From NCBI GenBank assembly GCA_026261815.1, contig JAMPIT010000059.1, positions 20,570,001-20,634,000 of the forward strand: a DNA stretch of 64,000 nucleotides, read 5' to 3'. Below are positions 48,501-62,030 of this stretch, piece after piece. Under the pieces are notes generated by a model that saw only the letters and a list, made by a program, of their open reading frames with translations, was not told the origin of the DNA and searched no databases. Origin of the DNA: Monarcha castaneiventris obscurior (lineage: Eukaryota; Chordata; Aves; Passeriformes; Monarchidae). The translations under genes and the position numbers were made by a program. How positions within the stretch are numbered: position 1 is the stretch's first letter; each line of letters begins with the position of its first letter.

Positions 48501-50248
48501 TGTAATAACAGTAGTCTTAAAAAAATAAAATAAAAAATTCCATTTTGACAGATTTATGAGACTTTATGGTGTTTATGCAGGACTGTCAAACACAGACATG
48601 TCTTCAGTCCTTTCCTAGAAATAGCTTTCCAAAATGTCTCTAAAAACACTTGTGTGGAGTTGGGATGACTTGAAAAAAGGTTCCCTGTGGGCTGGATTTG
48701 TAAAGCTCAAATAAATAGTGAGAACTCGTAAAATGCACAGACCTGCAGCCATCGATACTGTAAAGGAAGACCTCGTGTGTCTCTGGATGCTAAAGTACAG
48801 CATTTTTCCTGAAATCAAAATGTAATGGTAATCTGTGTAGGAATTACATACATACATTATGCAGCAGTCACACTCTGAGCAGCACCTTTCTAGAATTTGA
48901 AAGTACAAAGGAACAATAGCTATGGGTCAAAGGGGCTGCTCTGGCCGGGGCTGCTTTCTAATCATCCCTAAATATTTTCTATGCGTCGTGATATGTATTG
49001 CACATTAAAATCAGAAGGAGCTCTGGGTCAGAAATGTGTGCACAAGTAGTCAGTTCATCTGCTGGTCTGTGAAGCACTGGGTTTCTCACAGACATGCATT
49101 CATTTCCCAGGACATGGGAGCTCCTGTTCATGATTCTCACCTGGCACCAGCAAATGATAGACCAACACTGGACTGTTTGGACTTTGGTCCTAAATGTTCT
49201 GCCATTTGGTCAATATCACTTATGCAGTCATGAATTTTCAATAGTTAATAAGCAGTAGTATTACCCAGGACATGATCAAACCTCTCTTTCTCCCTCATGT
49301 AATTGCTGTCTCCTGCTTTACACAGAAAGACTGAATGCTTTTTATTCTTCTGCAAATCAGTTTTATAAATACAAGAAACTAAGGGTGAAGACAATGATTT
49401 TTAATTTCATTGTCCAGGGTTAGGGATGATTTCTCAGAGACAAGTGGGCACACTTAATTGCAGGCCATGTTTTTAAATGACCATTTTAAGGCATTTGCAG
49501 TTGAAAATTGCACATTTTCTCTATATTATCTTGCTATTATATAAAGAAAACTGTTTTTCTAGGGCTTTAATTTTTTCAGAATTAAAACAAAAATAGAAGA
49601 TTTAATGCTTCGAGATAACTTTTAGAAACCCTTAATATCTTGTTCTTAAAAGAAAGAATTTGGTACAAGCTGAGCTATATAACCTTGTCCTTTGCATGTA
49701 TAGGCCATTAAATTATCTTAAGATTCTGAGAATATGTGTGTCATTTTCCTTTGACAAATGAAATCTTTTAAAAAGGATTCTAAAAGGCTATTCTCCAATC
49801 TTTCTGTAAATGACTCCTGTAACAAATTTCATAAAAAACACTAAGTGATATTGTATTACTGCTACAGATCACCATGTGAATGTTTTGTGCATGTCAAAAT
49901 ATAAATTTTAGGGCTTACTTCTTTGTCTCCTGACAATCAGAATACAACTTTTTGTTATGTCTTTGAAAGTATTTAAAAGAATTTATTAGGACAGTATATC
50001 CTCTGAGTTCAAGCTATAGATTTTCCCATACGCAGGAGAATGTTCATCACTAAGAAAGAATTTTGCCAGTATAAGAGTTTCTAATCAAAATTAAGAAACT
50101 ATTGTTGACACGAATGGGCAACCTTTACTGATTCTAAAGTGGCTACTGTGCACCGTTGCCACTTCATGGACAATTATATATTAGAAGTTTTCTTACAGAA
50201 CCAGCAGAGCTACTCAATTACAGCAGAAAAATAGCCATAGCATTTGTG

Positions 50249-50318
50249 CAAATGTGAAATTCCTTAATATACTCATGCTTCATCAAATGTGAAATTCCTT
50301 AAAATACTCATACTTCGT
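50249..50318. repeat. 35-bp tandem duplication
   Basis: CAAATGTGAAATTCCTTAAT and the following 15 bases are repeated immediately, with about three base changes. Two units only. Confidence 0.92.
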
Positions 50319-53300
50319 TTTCATTTTTACTTTCCTGAAAGTTACCATAACTAACTGTTAGCAAATACTTGTCCTAGATCCAGGAAATGCATAGTGCTTT
50401 GTAGTTGTCTCTTGACTTAGATCTATTTAATTTTCAATATTTGATTTAATTTACAATAGCTGAGTTTTAGGAAGTCAGAATTATATTTCACACTCACACT
50501 TGTGAGTTTACTTGAATCTTGTCTCATAAGATGCAGTTCTAAATTTCTCTGGGAGAGTTTCATTGGTGGAAATATACCACTCACAAAACTTCTTTCTTTA
50601 ATTATTGCATGTTGTATATTGGAGCATCACTATGACCCGGTAGCAGATAATGGGCTTCACTTTTATGCCAAACTTTCTTCAGTAAGGCAAGATGGTAAAA
50701 GACTCTGAACAGTCTGAAATGTAGGATGGGAAGTAGAGGTAGAGAGATTTTCATTTAATTGCGTGTTCCTAAGAGGAAGCAAATGGCCCGACTAGGTATG
50801 CTCTCTGTGTACTCTGTTCCTGACCTCAAAACACCGATTCAAATACATATTTTGCTCTTTGCCTGTGATTTAAACATTTTAGTATAAACAAAATGTAATT
50901 ATTGTCCAGATTCTAAGGAACTGTAACAGCAACCTTGCTCATCTAAGACATTCTTCCCTGATATGAGCTCCCATCACCAGTGGCACCTGCAGAGTGAAAA
51001 ACTCATCAACTAGATTACTAGATTGACAACTTAGTCCTAATCGTACTAAGAAGCTTTTTGCCTAAAAATAACAGATAAGATTCTTTACTGGTGTCAATCA
51101 GCATAACTTCATTACCTTGATATGAAGTATCTGGATTTATACTGTATCAAGATTGACAACATGAGGTCTGGCTCACCCTCATCATGTATGTACATTAAGA
51201 AGGTCTTATGGAGGGTGGACAAGAAAAACATTTGACAGTTCCAAACATGTCAGGTCATGATAGAGGGAATATCTGCACTAGAAAAACTCCTGTCCACCCT
51301 GTTTGGAACTCCCCTTTCATCCTGGTACCATGGATTTTCAAATGTTCTTTCCTGGTACATGAGATAATTTTTTTTTAATTACTTATCAAATATGTAGATA
51401 CATGTAAATTTCTTTAGGTGTGCTGTTTCATATTACTTCACGTAATTCTAGAGATTTAGAAAATGGAGCAACACATTCAGAGAAATTCTTGTTTTAGTAG
51501 ATTAAATTTAGAGGATAGACTTCCTGTACAGACATACATAAAGAAAATACTGGCTAAAAAGGTTTCTGTAATTCATTAGATTTAAGAAGAATGCTGAAAA
51601 GAATTCAGAATGAAAACATGTATACTGCTCTGAATTGTTGTTTCATTTTGTCATTATCATTAGAAACAGGGTATTTTTTTATAGCCTGTAATACGGTGTT
51701 CAGGAACAATTAGACCAAGAATAACAATTTAGCCTGACAATAGGTAGTTAAACAAAGTGAATGGTTGGATCTTAAATAAAGAGCCTTCTTCCTTATGAAC
51801 TTTCAAAACCCTTCTTAATCCTCCTAAATGTTAGTAGGGTAGGGAATCAGTTGGTTTTTTATTTGTCATTTATATACAAAAATTATGGTAATAGCATAAT
51901 TTAAGGTCAGCCATGTTTAGGATGACAGCTTTGCTTGTTGTTATCGAAAGCTTATTTTCTAATAATTGGTTTACAAGCGCATTTTAATAAGTTTCAATGA
52001 ATCTTCATGTCATTGTTTAGAATATACACTTAGAACAATCACTGACGCTTTGTACCAAACTGTAAATCTTTTGTCTGTATTTTCCTACTGTGGATTTTTT
52101 ATATGAAATGGAGAAATTTAAAATAATTTCAAAAAATTTTATGGGCTTTAGAAAGGACCAAGCAAGGGTATTGAGGTCCACTTTTTAAGTCATTCCAGAT
52201 CCACAGAAGGCAATAATTTGCAGAAGATGGAACCCCAGAGAAGGAAAAAACCTCTCTGGCACTGCTATTGATCTGCTTTCTTGCTTTCTTTGTTTATTAA
52301 GCTTATTGATGACTGAGCAAGTAAGATGAGTCTTTAGTTCATAGGTTTTGTTATTTTCTCATAGGGAAAATTGAAACCTGAAGGGGCAAAACAAAGAGTG
52401 TTGCATTTTTGAGTAATTTTAAATGAGAATGATAAGTAGGAAGAAGAAGAAAAGGAAAGAATTTTTTTTTCCTTTCCTTTTTTTTTTTTACAGAATCCAG
52501 CATGGAAGTTTGTAATATATGGTGCTTGAAATTATGGTACTTGTGATTTGATTCATAAAGTTGTATAACTTCCCTCACTGTGGGTGACTAAGTTAAAACT
52601 TTTCCAGGACAAAAAACAAAATGTATGCAAAATTATTCCTAAGAAAGTTTTGCTCCAGTAAGAGTTCTTAAGAGTCAGAGCTAGTGTTTTCAAATTTGTG
52701 ATTTGTCTAAATTCAGAATAATTTCAAATTCACACAATGCTTCTTTCAAGTCAAGAGGTGTTCAATGCTAATATGTACAGCAGCAGTTGAGTGCTTTGTT
52801 GTATAATGTATTCACTCAAATTAGAAAGAGAAACAGCTGTATAAAATTGAGTCGTGTCATATTTTATGCTCTGTGTGACCTTATTGTGAAGTTTTTTAAT
52901 TTACTGAAGTGTGAGAGTGCCTCTTTTCAACAAGCTACACCAGTAATTCAGTAATCCAGTAATCATTTTCTTGATAGCAGTGTGCTGTAATAAATGAACA
53001 AAAAAGACTTCTGTTTTCAACCAACTGTTAGATTTATTGTGCTTCCAGGTAGAGATTTATCTTTTCACTGACTAGATCAATATCTGACTTTCAGGTCAAT
53101 AATTCCTGATTGAATCTCAACAGAAGTCAATAACTACCTATTATGTCACCTAATACACAAAGATTTTGTGGATGTTGGGTCTAAGAAAGAGAATAACATT
53201 TGTGAACATGTATCAGATTCTTTATAATAGGATTCCTTTAAATTGTATTTATATATCACCATCATTTTTGTGTGCATCAGAAAATTTTGAAAATTGTGGT

Positions 53301-56076
53301 TCACCTAAAGCTACCACAGGCACATTTTCAGTGTTCAAAAATACCTGTCATCTGCCATGGTTCCTTAGTCGGCCTTCTGTTTATCCAGAGTACAGTTCTA
53401 AGATGTTTTTTCTCTTATGCAGATATTTTTTACTATGTGAATAGATTAGGATTTTTATATAAGTACTTATATAAGGTTTCAAATAATTTATGAATTTTTG
53501 TTCATTAATTTTACGCTTTCAGAAAACATTATGATAATATTTTTTTTCTAGAATTTTTCTTTCAAGGACTTGTAAGGAAACCAATTACTCATATTTTTAA
53601 GGTATATATTGTATCATTTATACATATATATGTATTTACACTGTGATACACTAAATCTAGCACTAAAGCACTTTGCACAATTAAGTTTTTTTGCTGACTG
53701 TATTCTGCTTGTTCTTGAATTTAATAGTTTTTCTTAAAACAGATATTACCTTGCATGGCCACTGTCACAGCACATCAAGAGGAATTGTTTTCATTGTAAT
53801 CTATGTACCTGGGATATGTGGAAAAAATGATTCACTTTCCATATTGACACCAGTCACAATGTATTTCGTTCAAAATTTGCAAATAAGCATATTGAAGTGC
53901 TCAGTAAGGTAGCACTCTAACTGACTTATAAAAGTTATATATTACACTATACGGCCGTAAGGTCCTGAACATGTTATGCCAGGGTCAATGAAGCATTGCA
54001 GTTCAGTAGAATGCTCGTGGGTGTGTAAGGAGTAAGAATCACAGGGAGAAAAGAACACAACCACCGCGTAAATGCTGGGTATGTTGGCTAAGTTTTCTCA
54101 CTAATAGATAATCTGAGTTATATGTCTTGACCTTGTCAGTCAGTTGCAATTAAATTATTCAGCACATGAAAATTTGTCCAGATGTGGAGTCTTTTCAAGG
54201 CTGTATGTTGAATTCAGTTTTTTTTTATTAGCTGGACACAATTTTGAACCTTTTATAAAGGGCGGACTTATGCCTATAGTCATTGTCTCTCTTCTTGACC
54301 TCTTATCAAGATGATCTACTTTGAAAAGAAACCAAAATATTATTCAGCGTAATGGACAACTATGTCACTTATCTCCAATTATTTAGATACATTATTATGT
54401 ACTTATTAAAGATAAAAAGTTTAATTCACACAAAAGGCTGATTTACTAATAGTAGATGGGAAATAAGAAGTAAAATCTGTGGCTCCATATTTATTTTCTT
54501 TCATTATGAAGAAAGTACTAAGGAGCTTTGGATTATGACTGGAATATTAGCAACTTTAACCTTCAACTGCCTCTTTTGTCATTTTCATTCAAGCTATAGA
54601 TTAAATATATTTTTGTGTAGGCCAGAACATATGTGGAATTACAATAAGAAATGTTCAATACTAGCAGTCTATTCTATTTTAAGAGAGCAGAATTTCCAAG
54701 CTTGTGAATATAAGTAGTTAGTTTTCAGATAGTTTTAAGCTCTTTCTTGTCAAATGTGATTTCCTTTGAGAAGACTCATGCACCTAATTCCCATCTGCTG
54801 TGTTCAGAGGTTACTGAATGCATCCCCTTTTTACTTAATTGTTTTGTTCGTCACGTGTCATTAGGTTGTTCCTCCTCACCAAGGATTAAATACACCTATA
54901 AGAAGTTTATATCTGAAGAAATTGCAGTTAATGAGTAATTTAATCTCTTACAGCATTCTTTGCCTCCACAGTGAGATCATTTGCTTGGTTCCTCCGCTTG
55001 CATATGTGACAAATAAACTGTTATGGAGAAGCCCTCAATATCTAAATGTCATTAAGATGTGTTTTAGTTGCATGTATCTGTATCTAGGTATGCTCCATAG
55101 CTATCTTGGCCTAACATTTTATTTCATTATACAACCAGCAGCCACTTGTTACCATTTTTGAGCAATTATTCTGTTCCCCCTCCCTTGGGGTGAGATTCTT
55201 CTTCCCTTTTTTTAATACATTTTTAATTGAAGTCTAAAAAATACATTTTCAACAGAGCAGTAGCATCATAATTCCGCAGGCTGAGACACACACCTGCTGA
55301 ATTAACAGGAACACATCAGAGTATGAGTGCTGTATTGGTCAAGGTGGAGGATCTGACCATTTATCCCTTTTTGCTCCTAGCCACATGTTTCTTCAGAACT
55401 ATAGAAATGCCACTAATTTGGATTCCAATCCCAAAGAATTCATGAGTGTATGCAAAAGAACCAAGATATCTTCTATCAAAATTGAATTATTTTGTCACGC
55501 ACAGTTATGCAGAGAATTAATATATAGTGGCATGTTGCCAAGACACAGGAATGTATTTATTCCAAGTCTGTCATTAAGGCTTTCTTCTACTTCTCCATGC
55601 CACATCTCCAACAATTTTGTGTGGAAAAAATGTGTGTTCAAAAATGGAAGAACAATTTTATAAAGAGATCAAAACCACTCAGGTAGGAGATTTGCTTGAA
55701 AGAATGCTTAACTATATTTTTATGTCTGAAAAAATCATAGGAACTTATGTGCCATTTGTACTTCAAAAGAAACTACTTGCATGTTTTCAGGACTTAACAT
55801 ATTGATAAATAGTTTCTGAGGTATTTTCAGAACCTGTATATGAAAAAAAAAAGACAGACTTTCCACTTTTCTTCACCCTAAATTGTTGACTCTTTTAGGA
55901 ACAGAATTAGATTAATGGGCAACTATAAATGTCTAGTCCCAAGTCTAGGAAGTGTGCTAGATTCTCCCTGAATAAAGTAGATAAGCAAGTTTGCAGAATG
56001 CAAATGTGTGTCAGTTTTCTGAGAGGTCAAGCAAAAGAAATTTAAAACATGAGGCTGGCAAATTTAGTCAAATAGT

Positions 56077-56094
56077 AAAAAAAAAAAAAAAAAA
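56077..56094. repeat. Poly-A run
   Basis: About 18 consecutive A within A-rich sequence; no retroposed gene body recognised next to it. Confidence 0.93.
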
Positions 56095-59015
56095 GAAAAA
56101 ATAGAGGCTGTACAAAGAATTTAGCCAATTAAGAAGTAGGAATAGCAATAATACCTTTCCATGTGTTTTTCTAGAAAACAGGCCATGCTGAACAAATGAT
56201 TTCTTTGTTTTATAAAATCGCAGGTTGTATTAAAAAATATAATTACCATGCCACATGCAATTCTGGTTAAATAGATAGCAACTAGTAGCAGCAACAAAGC
56301 ACATATTAAATGGCTATGAACTGGTTACCTGGGAGGTAGGAAAAAAGTTATCATCAAGACAGATTTGTCATGAAAGGAAGAGATTCTGCCAAGGCTCTAC
56401 AAGACCAACTCTATTCAACTTCTTTCTGCGTGGATTAAAAGTAAACTCAAGAGTATCACTGGTAAAAGTTTTGGATGCTTGTTTCTATAATAGATATCCC
56501 TTTGATTACAGCACTTGCATATTGCACATTAGAGTTTATTGTCTTCTTTCTGGGAAGTGTCATGGCAGCAAATTTTTAATTTAATTAATTTGATTGTGCT
56601 TTGCATTATGAAAACAGGGGGAAGTGCTGTGATTACATTTGGTATCCATGCTATTGCCACATAAATTGGTGTATTTTCCATGCGGTTAGTGAAGCTTTAT
56701 TCAGATTCCTTAATTTAGGAGTCATCAGCATAAGACATTTTTTCATTTTGTAATTTCAGTCTGTTACTCATTGAGATTTTAGAGAAGGCTCTATTTACTA
56801 ACAGTAATTTAAATATATTTTTTTTCTACTCGGGTATTCATTGTACTATGATCAGTCTGGTTAATCTGCCCCTTCTTTTAATACAAAATGAATGCTATTC
56901 TAGCTTATTTCTTTAAAACATTTACTTTTTTCCTTTTAAAACATACTTATTTTTTCAGTAATTTTTATTTTTTAGCAGTTATCCTTAAATGTTGGATTCA
57001 TGTATTTCATTACAATGCTAATTTTCTTTGAGGAAGGATATACTGTCTTTCAGAACTATAATCATGACCAGAGAAGAAAATTCACCACTAATTGTCATTT
57101 CTATAGTGCTATGACTTTCATCCATGAAGTGTCTTGGGATGTCCCTGTAAAGGAACAAAATTTTACTTATATAAAGCAGATCTGATTCAAAGGCCTAGAT
57201 TAAAAGCATCCTTGTTATAGAAGTATTCAGAATGTGGAATATGACCACAAGCTTTATATTGCAGATTTCTGTTTATGGTTATATTTTGAACTAAATCACA
57301 AATCCAAGTCAAAGTCTATTGAGAGTTCTAAATTTGAACTTTATTTTGAAATTTTAAGGAAAAAAAGTATCCAGTGACTTGTTCAGTACCTGTCTTAAAA
57401 TGGAAAAACTGTGTTTCTCTTTAAAGGTAGAATAATATTAGAATTTGGAATGTGTTTTAATATATACAATATTTTCAGACTAATAATTTACAATAAAATA
57501 AGCTAAATTCATACCCTAGAAAAAGCAGTGATAAAAATAGTGCTTTTATTCCAAAGGAAAGAATAATATTAATGAAATTACCATCAGTTGAAATACCTCA
57601 GTTAATTGTAAACCCCCACATTTAGTCAGCTATTAAATAGATAATTTAAAATTACATTTGAATCATTATTGGCTATAATCATAGCAAGACAGATATATAA
57701 GAAACTAGAATATGGGAGATCTAATGTGGCCCTTTATCAAATCTCTAGTGACCATGCTCATGTTCCAACAACAGAATGGAAATTTTCCAATCAAAAAAAT
57801 GCTAATTTCCCCATGATTAACTCGTTTGCCATTAAAATGGAGTTGTGTGTTTGTTTTATTTTTGTTTTCCCCACTAGATACAAAATCTTTGAGCTCAAAA
57901 TATTAAAATAGACCCTGTTTTATCTGGGGCAATTCAGACATCATGCAGGAGTAGGCTGTAAAATAAAGATGACTAAAATTCTGCCGTGGTTACTGAATGT
58001 AAATGAATTCTTATTTTGTGTAAGTAATAAGATAAATTATTTCAAGTGTACCAGACTAATAGGTAAGTACAGAGTTAAACACTTCAGTAAATGCATAGCT
58101 ATGCACCTGGCTGTGGCAGACATTTGCTTAGTATTTGTCTGTACTTGAATTAAAAAGTCTTGATTTCTACAGTCTCAGTTACAGTAGATCTTTCTGTTGT
58201 AGATTTTATGTAAGTTAAATGGTTCTTCACAGAATGCTAAAAAAGACAACATAACACATTGTCAGATGCTGCAGAGCATAGAAGTATCTTTAAGAAAACT
58301 TGGTAAAAAAAAAAAAGGTATTGACTGCAATTCAGTAACAGGCATGAATTCAAAGAGCCTGAGAAGAGAGGGAAGTAAAACTTGCCAAAAATAGTTATTT
58401 TCAGGGCCTTCTCATATCCAGAGGTGTTGGGAAAAGGAAAGAAAAGGAGCTATCCACAATAGGACATATATCAATCTTTCATCTCAGTGTTGTTTATTCT
58501 CAGTTTTTTCTGATGCTTTGAGGGTAAATGCAGGACCATCATGAAGAAATTTCTTGATTGCAAAAAGTTGTGATGAACTGACAGTACAGAGAAAGAAGCT
58601 TATGTGGTTATGGGCAAGAGCAAGAAGAGCATAATCTAATTTAATAGCATTATGTAGTAAAATCACTTATAAGACCTATTGTTTAGTTTTAGTTCATCCT
58701 GTGAGTAGCAGGGGATAGGACTTGATCCTTATTGGTCCTATTCATGTTATGATAGTCTATGGTTCTACAGTAATTCTAGTCTCATGAATTTGGAAATGTC
58801 ACTGGAGGAAAATGTCCTGGGATTATTAGTCAATTAAAGATGAATCATCAACGTCATGTATTCTGCATAAAAATTAAAAATGTTGCAATTAAAAAAGGTG
58901 ATATTAAAGTCTTAATTGGAAACTAAGTAGGTTTCTCATCATACATGGTCAAGAATGATAAATTCAGATTGGAAACTGTGCTTTCCAGAGCTGTAGAAAC
59001 TGTCACACACATTCC

Positions 59016-59135
59016 AAAAAAAAAAAAAAAAAAAAAAGGCAAAACCAAAAAAAACCAAAAAACAAACAAAGCAAAGCAAAAACAGAACCAAAACAACCAA
59101 CCAAAAAAAACCACACCAAACCCAAACCCTGCAAA
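59016..59135. repeat. Poly-A and C-interrupted A-rich tract
   Basis: About 20 A (59018-59037) are followed by about 95 bp of CAAA/CCAAA-type sequence. It resembles the tracts left of the 101-bp repeats at 12.4 and 14.8 kb. The open frames across it are low-complexity artefacts. Confidence 0.9.
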
Positions 59136-59858
59136 AACTGGTGTGCTTTAGAGGTGAATAAACTTCGTAAAGAAGTTAGAAGAAAATGTGTGTTTTGGGA
59201 CAGCCTTTCATGTGGGAAAAAAAGTCTCATAATTTTAAGATAGAAATAGGTACGACTATTTTTGAGGCAGAAGTCCAAAGCTGTGTGTTCTCATCTCCAT
59301 TCCAACCGATTTACCCTTCCATATGTTGTATTTAATTTTTGACACAGCAGTCAAACTGCTGTAAAAATTCTTTACTTAATACCAGAAACAGGATGGGACA
59401 TACCTGTAATGACATCTACATCTTTTTAAATTTTCTTATTTTCCTTTCCTATCAAAGATGAATAAGTACTGAAGGCATAGCTGAAAAGTACTTGGTTAAC
59501 AGGGTCACAGTGCTTCCTAACAAATATGAGGCAAAATCAGCGCTGTGCTTAAATTTTAAAAACCTGTGACAGCTTTCTTTTTCAGTACTTTTTGTAACTG
59601 TTTTAGTCAGGGAAATATCTTTCTTAAGATTAACTTCCTGTCTTCTTGTGGGATATATAGGAAACCCTGTCAAGCATACCGAAGATACTCAGGGGCAATT
59701 CCTACTTTAAAAGAAACTGCCGGAGCATTTAATATTATCTTAGTGAAAAAGGTAACTAAGTTCTCCTTACCCCTTTTGGGATCATTAGTGAAACTTGAGA
59801 TTATGCACAATTTTAGTGCTATACTGCCAGAACAGTTGGTGGAGCTGCTAGTGACAAG

Positions 59859-60272
59859 TGATGCCTTGATGGGGCTACCTGAAAACAGAGAATAAAAGCA
59901 GTTATATTTATTGAAGGGCCTTCAAGGTACACGTTGGGCAGTCAAAGCCTCAGGGCTACACCCAAAATGGACCCCCAGGTCATGGGTTTTCATGCATTTG
60001 TAAGTTTGGTTTATTTGCATATCGGGGATTAATCCTCCAATTACAGTTTCAGGTAATGAAATCATTTACCTGCAATTCACTCTCCCTTAATCCACTTTGT
60101 TTACATATTTTGGGGCCTGGGACACTGAGGTATCCTTGAAGTTCAGGCCTAGAGAGGATTTGTTTTTCTGACCAGAAGGGGAGAACAGTAGCTAACAGGC
60201 TATATGGAGTCTTATGCTAAAGACCAAGTATAAGCTAAAGAATTATGGAAAAGCTAAAATCCTAAGGCATCA
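59859..60272 (-). mobile_element. Solo LTR (414 bp) with inverted ends and 4-bp target duplication
   Basis: The element is bounded by TGATGCCTT (59859-59867) and its exact reverse complement AAGGCATCA (60264-60272), the TG...CA form of LTR ends. CAAG stands immediately outside both ends (59855-59858 and 60273-60276), a 4-bp target-site duplication. On the minus strand the AATAAA signal (complement of TTTATT, 59907-59912) lies near the right end, in CCTTCAATAAATATAACTGC, so transcription would run on the minus strand. It contains CACCCAAAATGGACCCCCAG and TTGCATATCGGGGATTAATC on the + strand. No primer-binding site or viral gene is attached, so it is a solo LTR. A 4-bp duplication is commonest in gammaretrovirus-like (class I) elements, which is an inference only. 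Confidence 0.85.
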
Positions 60273-60276
60273 CAAG

Positions 60277-61754
60277 GACAGAGTGTTAGGGTCCTCACAG
60301 AAGTTGTTTCATATCATACTGATGATATGATTTCTGGATGTGTAAATGTATATGCAACCCAGGAAAGAGAGAGCTAAATTTTCCCTTACCTCCTGCCTTC
60401 AGCCCATCAAAACTTCAAAACTAGTTTTCTTATTTTAAACTTTGCATACGAAGTCTTGAAATTAAGAACCTGCCCAATTTCATTGTCTCTGTTCTCAGAA
60501 AAGAGGAATCTGCTGTCAGTGGGAGAGATGAAATGATTAGTCATGACTAGTCATCCACAAATCCTTATTAATTAGAAGCATTGATTCAGTATCATACCCC
60601 TTGAAGCAAAATAAAAAGGAAATTAATCATAATTCAGAGGAATTTCTGTTTGTTTCAATTACTTTAAAAATGCAAGTGGCTAGTACTAGTGAGGGTAGTA
60701 TAGAAGACATGATCTACTATGTAACATTTGGTCTGTTACAAATTGAAATGGAAGGTTCTTTTAAAAAATCCCATACTTCTTACCGTGCATATGCATAAGC
60801 ATGATAAATTTGGTTTCAGTGGAAAAACTAAAGCAATTCATTCAAAAAGTCAAAGCAGGACATTCTCAATTCTAATAATTTCACATATTCCTATTTATCA
60901 GTAAAATTAATTTTCAGAATAGTAGTACCAGATTTTGTGAGTCATAATTATTTCAATGAAAATGCATATTTAAATTATACCAGTTCCTTTTATCTAAATG
61001 ACTCTGTAAATTTCTGTGTCTAAATTTTTATTGTGTATAAGTTGTGGTTATTTTCAATATATCATGTTGCAATTTCTGAAAAAAGGTCTGTTTCAAATGG
61101 TATAATTTTAAGGAAAAAAGCACTGATGAACTAAACCAGATTGGTATACTCTTTTTAGCCATTTTGTCCAAAATCTACACTTCTGATGGAAAGTAACTTA
61201 CAGTGCAAAACTGTGTTAAAATAATTCTAAAACTTCATAGATACTTAAAGAAAATATTTTTTTGTGGATAGATTTCCTTATTTATGTGTGATTTGCTTTC
61301 AGAACAGAATAGAAACAATGGTATAAGCTACATGAAAATTACCATTTCCTATGTAATAATGGCTAAATGGTTTTATTGAAGAAATGTAAAGAAAGTATTT
61401 TTAAAATACAAGAAAAATAATGCTCTGAAAACCACTTTTTACATCATCTGAAACTGTGGGAATCAAAAAGCTCAAGAATCAGGCTGTACAACAAGTCGTC
61501 CAGAAGATCAAGGCTCTATTTCTTAAGATTCTTTGCATTAGTAACAATTATATGATTAAAATTTACCCAGAAGCAACATTTGATCATGCTATATTTTTTT
61601 ACTGGTTATAGCAATAACTCACTTTCAGAGTCCAATAGAAGTTAAGCTAAAATTTTAGCACTTTAAAAATGTAATGTTAATAAATTTGGAATTTTACATA
61701 TTTTTTTTATTTCTGTGAAACTCACTCCAGTCTATCAATTTCTTTTATGTACTG
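60277..61754. other. Unannotated AT-rich intron sequence
   Basis: No gene or repeat recognised. Confidence 0.55.
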
Positions 61755-62030
61755 ATCTGCTCAAAACTGGACCCAGCACTCCAGATTTGGTGAGCAGAGG
61801 GGAAGGATCCCCTCCCTCAATCTGCTGGCAATGAATTTCTTAATGCAGCCTGGGAAGATGTTGGCCTTGTTTGCTGCAAGGACACCTTGTTGGCTCATGT
61901 ACAACTTGAGGACCACACCAGATTCTTTTCTTTACAGCTCTTTCTCAGCTAGTCTGTCCACAGCATGTACTGGTTCCCTAGCACTGCACTTGACATTTCT
62001 CTTTACTGAATTCCATGATTTTTCTGTCAG
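61755..62030 (-). mobile_element. CR1 LINE fragment (antisense), divergent subfamily
   Basis: Antisense CR1 words: ACCCAGCACTCCAGATTTGG, GCAGAGGGGAAGGATC, CTCCCTCAATCTGCTGGCAA, TTGGCTCATGTACAACTTGA and CTGAATTCCATG. This is the region around the end of ORF2. It differs in wording from the pieces at 43.5 kb, suggesting another CR1 subfamily. It lies about 0.8 kb upstream of the 168-bp exon. Confidence 0.88.

Larger units (their letters stand above)
45561..59015. other. 13.4-kb interval without recognisable transposons
   Basis: AT-rich sequence in which I recognise no CR1, LTR, gene or RNA gene. Present are a (TA)n run at 45744-45759, T-rich runs at 46768-46777 and 47386-47418, a 35-bp tandem duplication at 50249-50318, T-rich runs near 52460-52490 and a poly-A run at 56077-56094. 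The short open frames on both strands lack recognisable motifs. Confidence 0.5.

Noticed and set aside
58923..59278. Phe/Trp-rich minus-strand open frames resembling membrane proteins
   Set aside because: They are translations of the complementary T-rich tract at 59016-59135; hydrophobicity is a composition artefact.
59566..59895. 109-codon + strand open frame overlapping the solo LTR end
   Set aside because: It crosses the LTR boundary and matches no known protein; not a viral or host gene.
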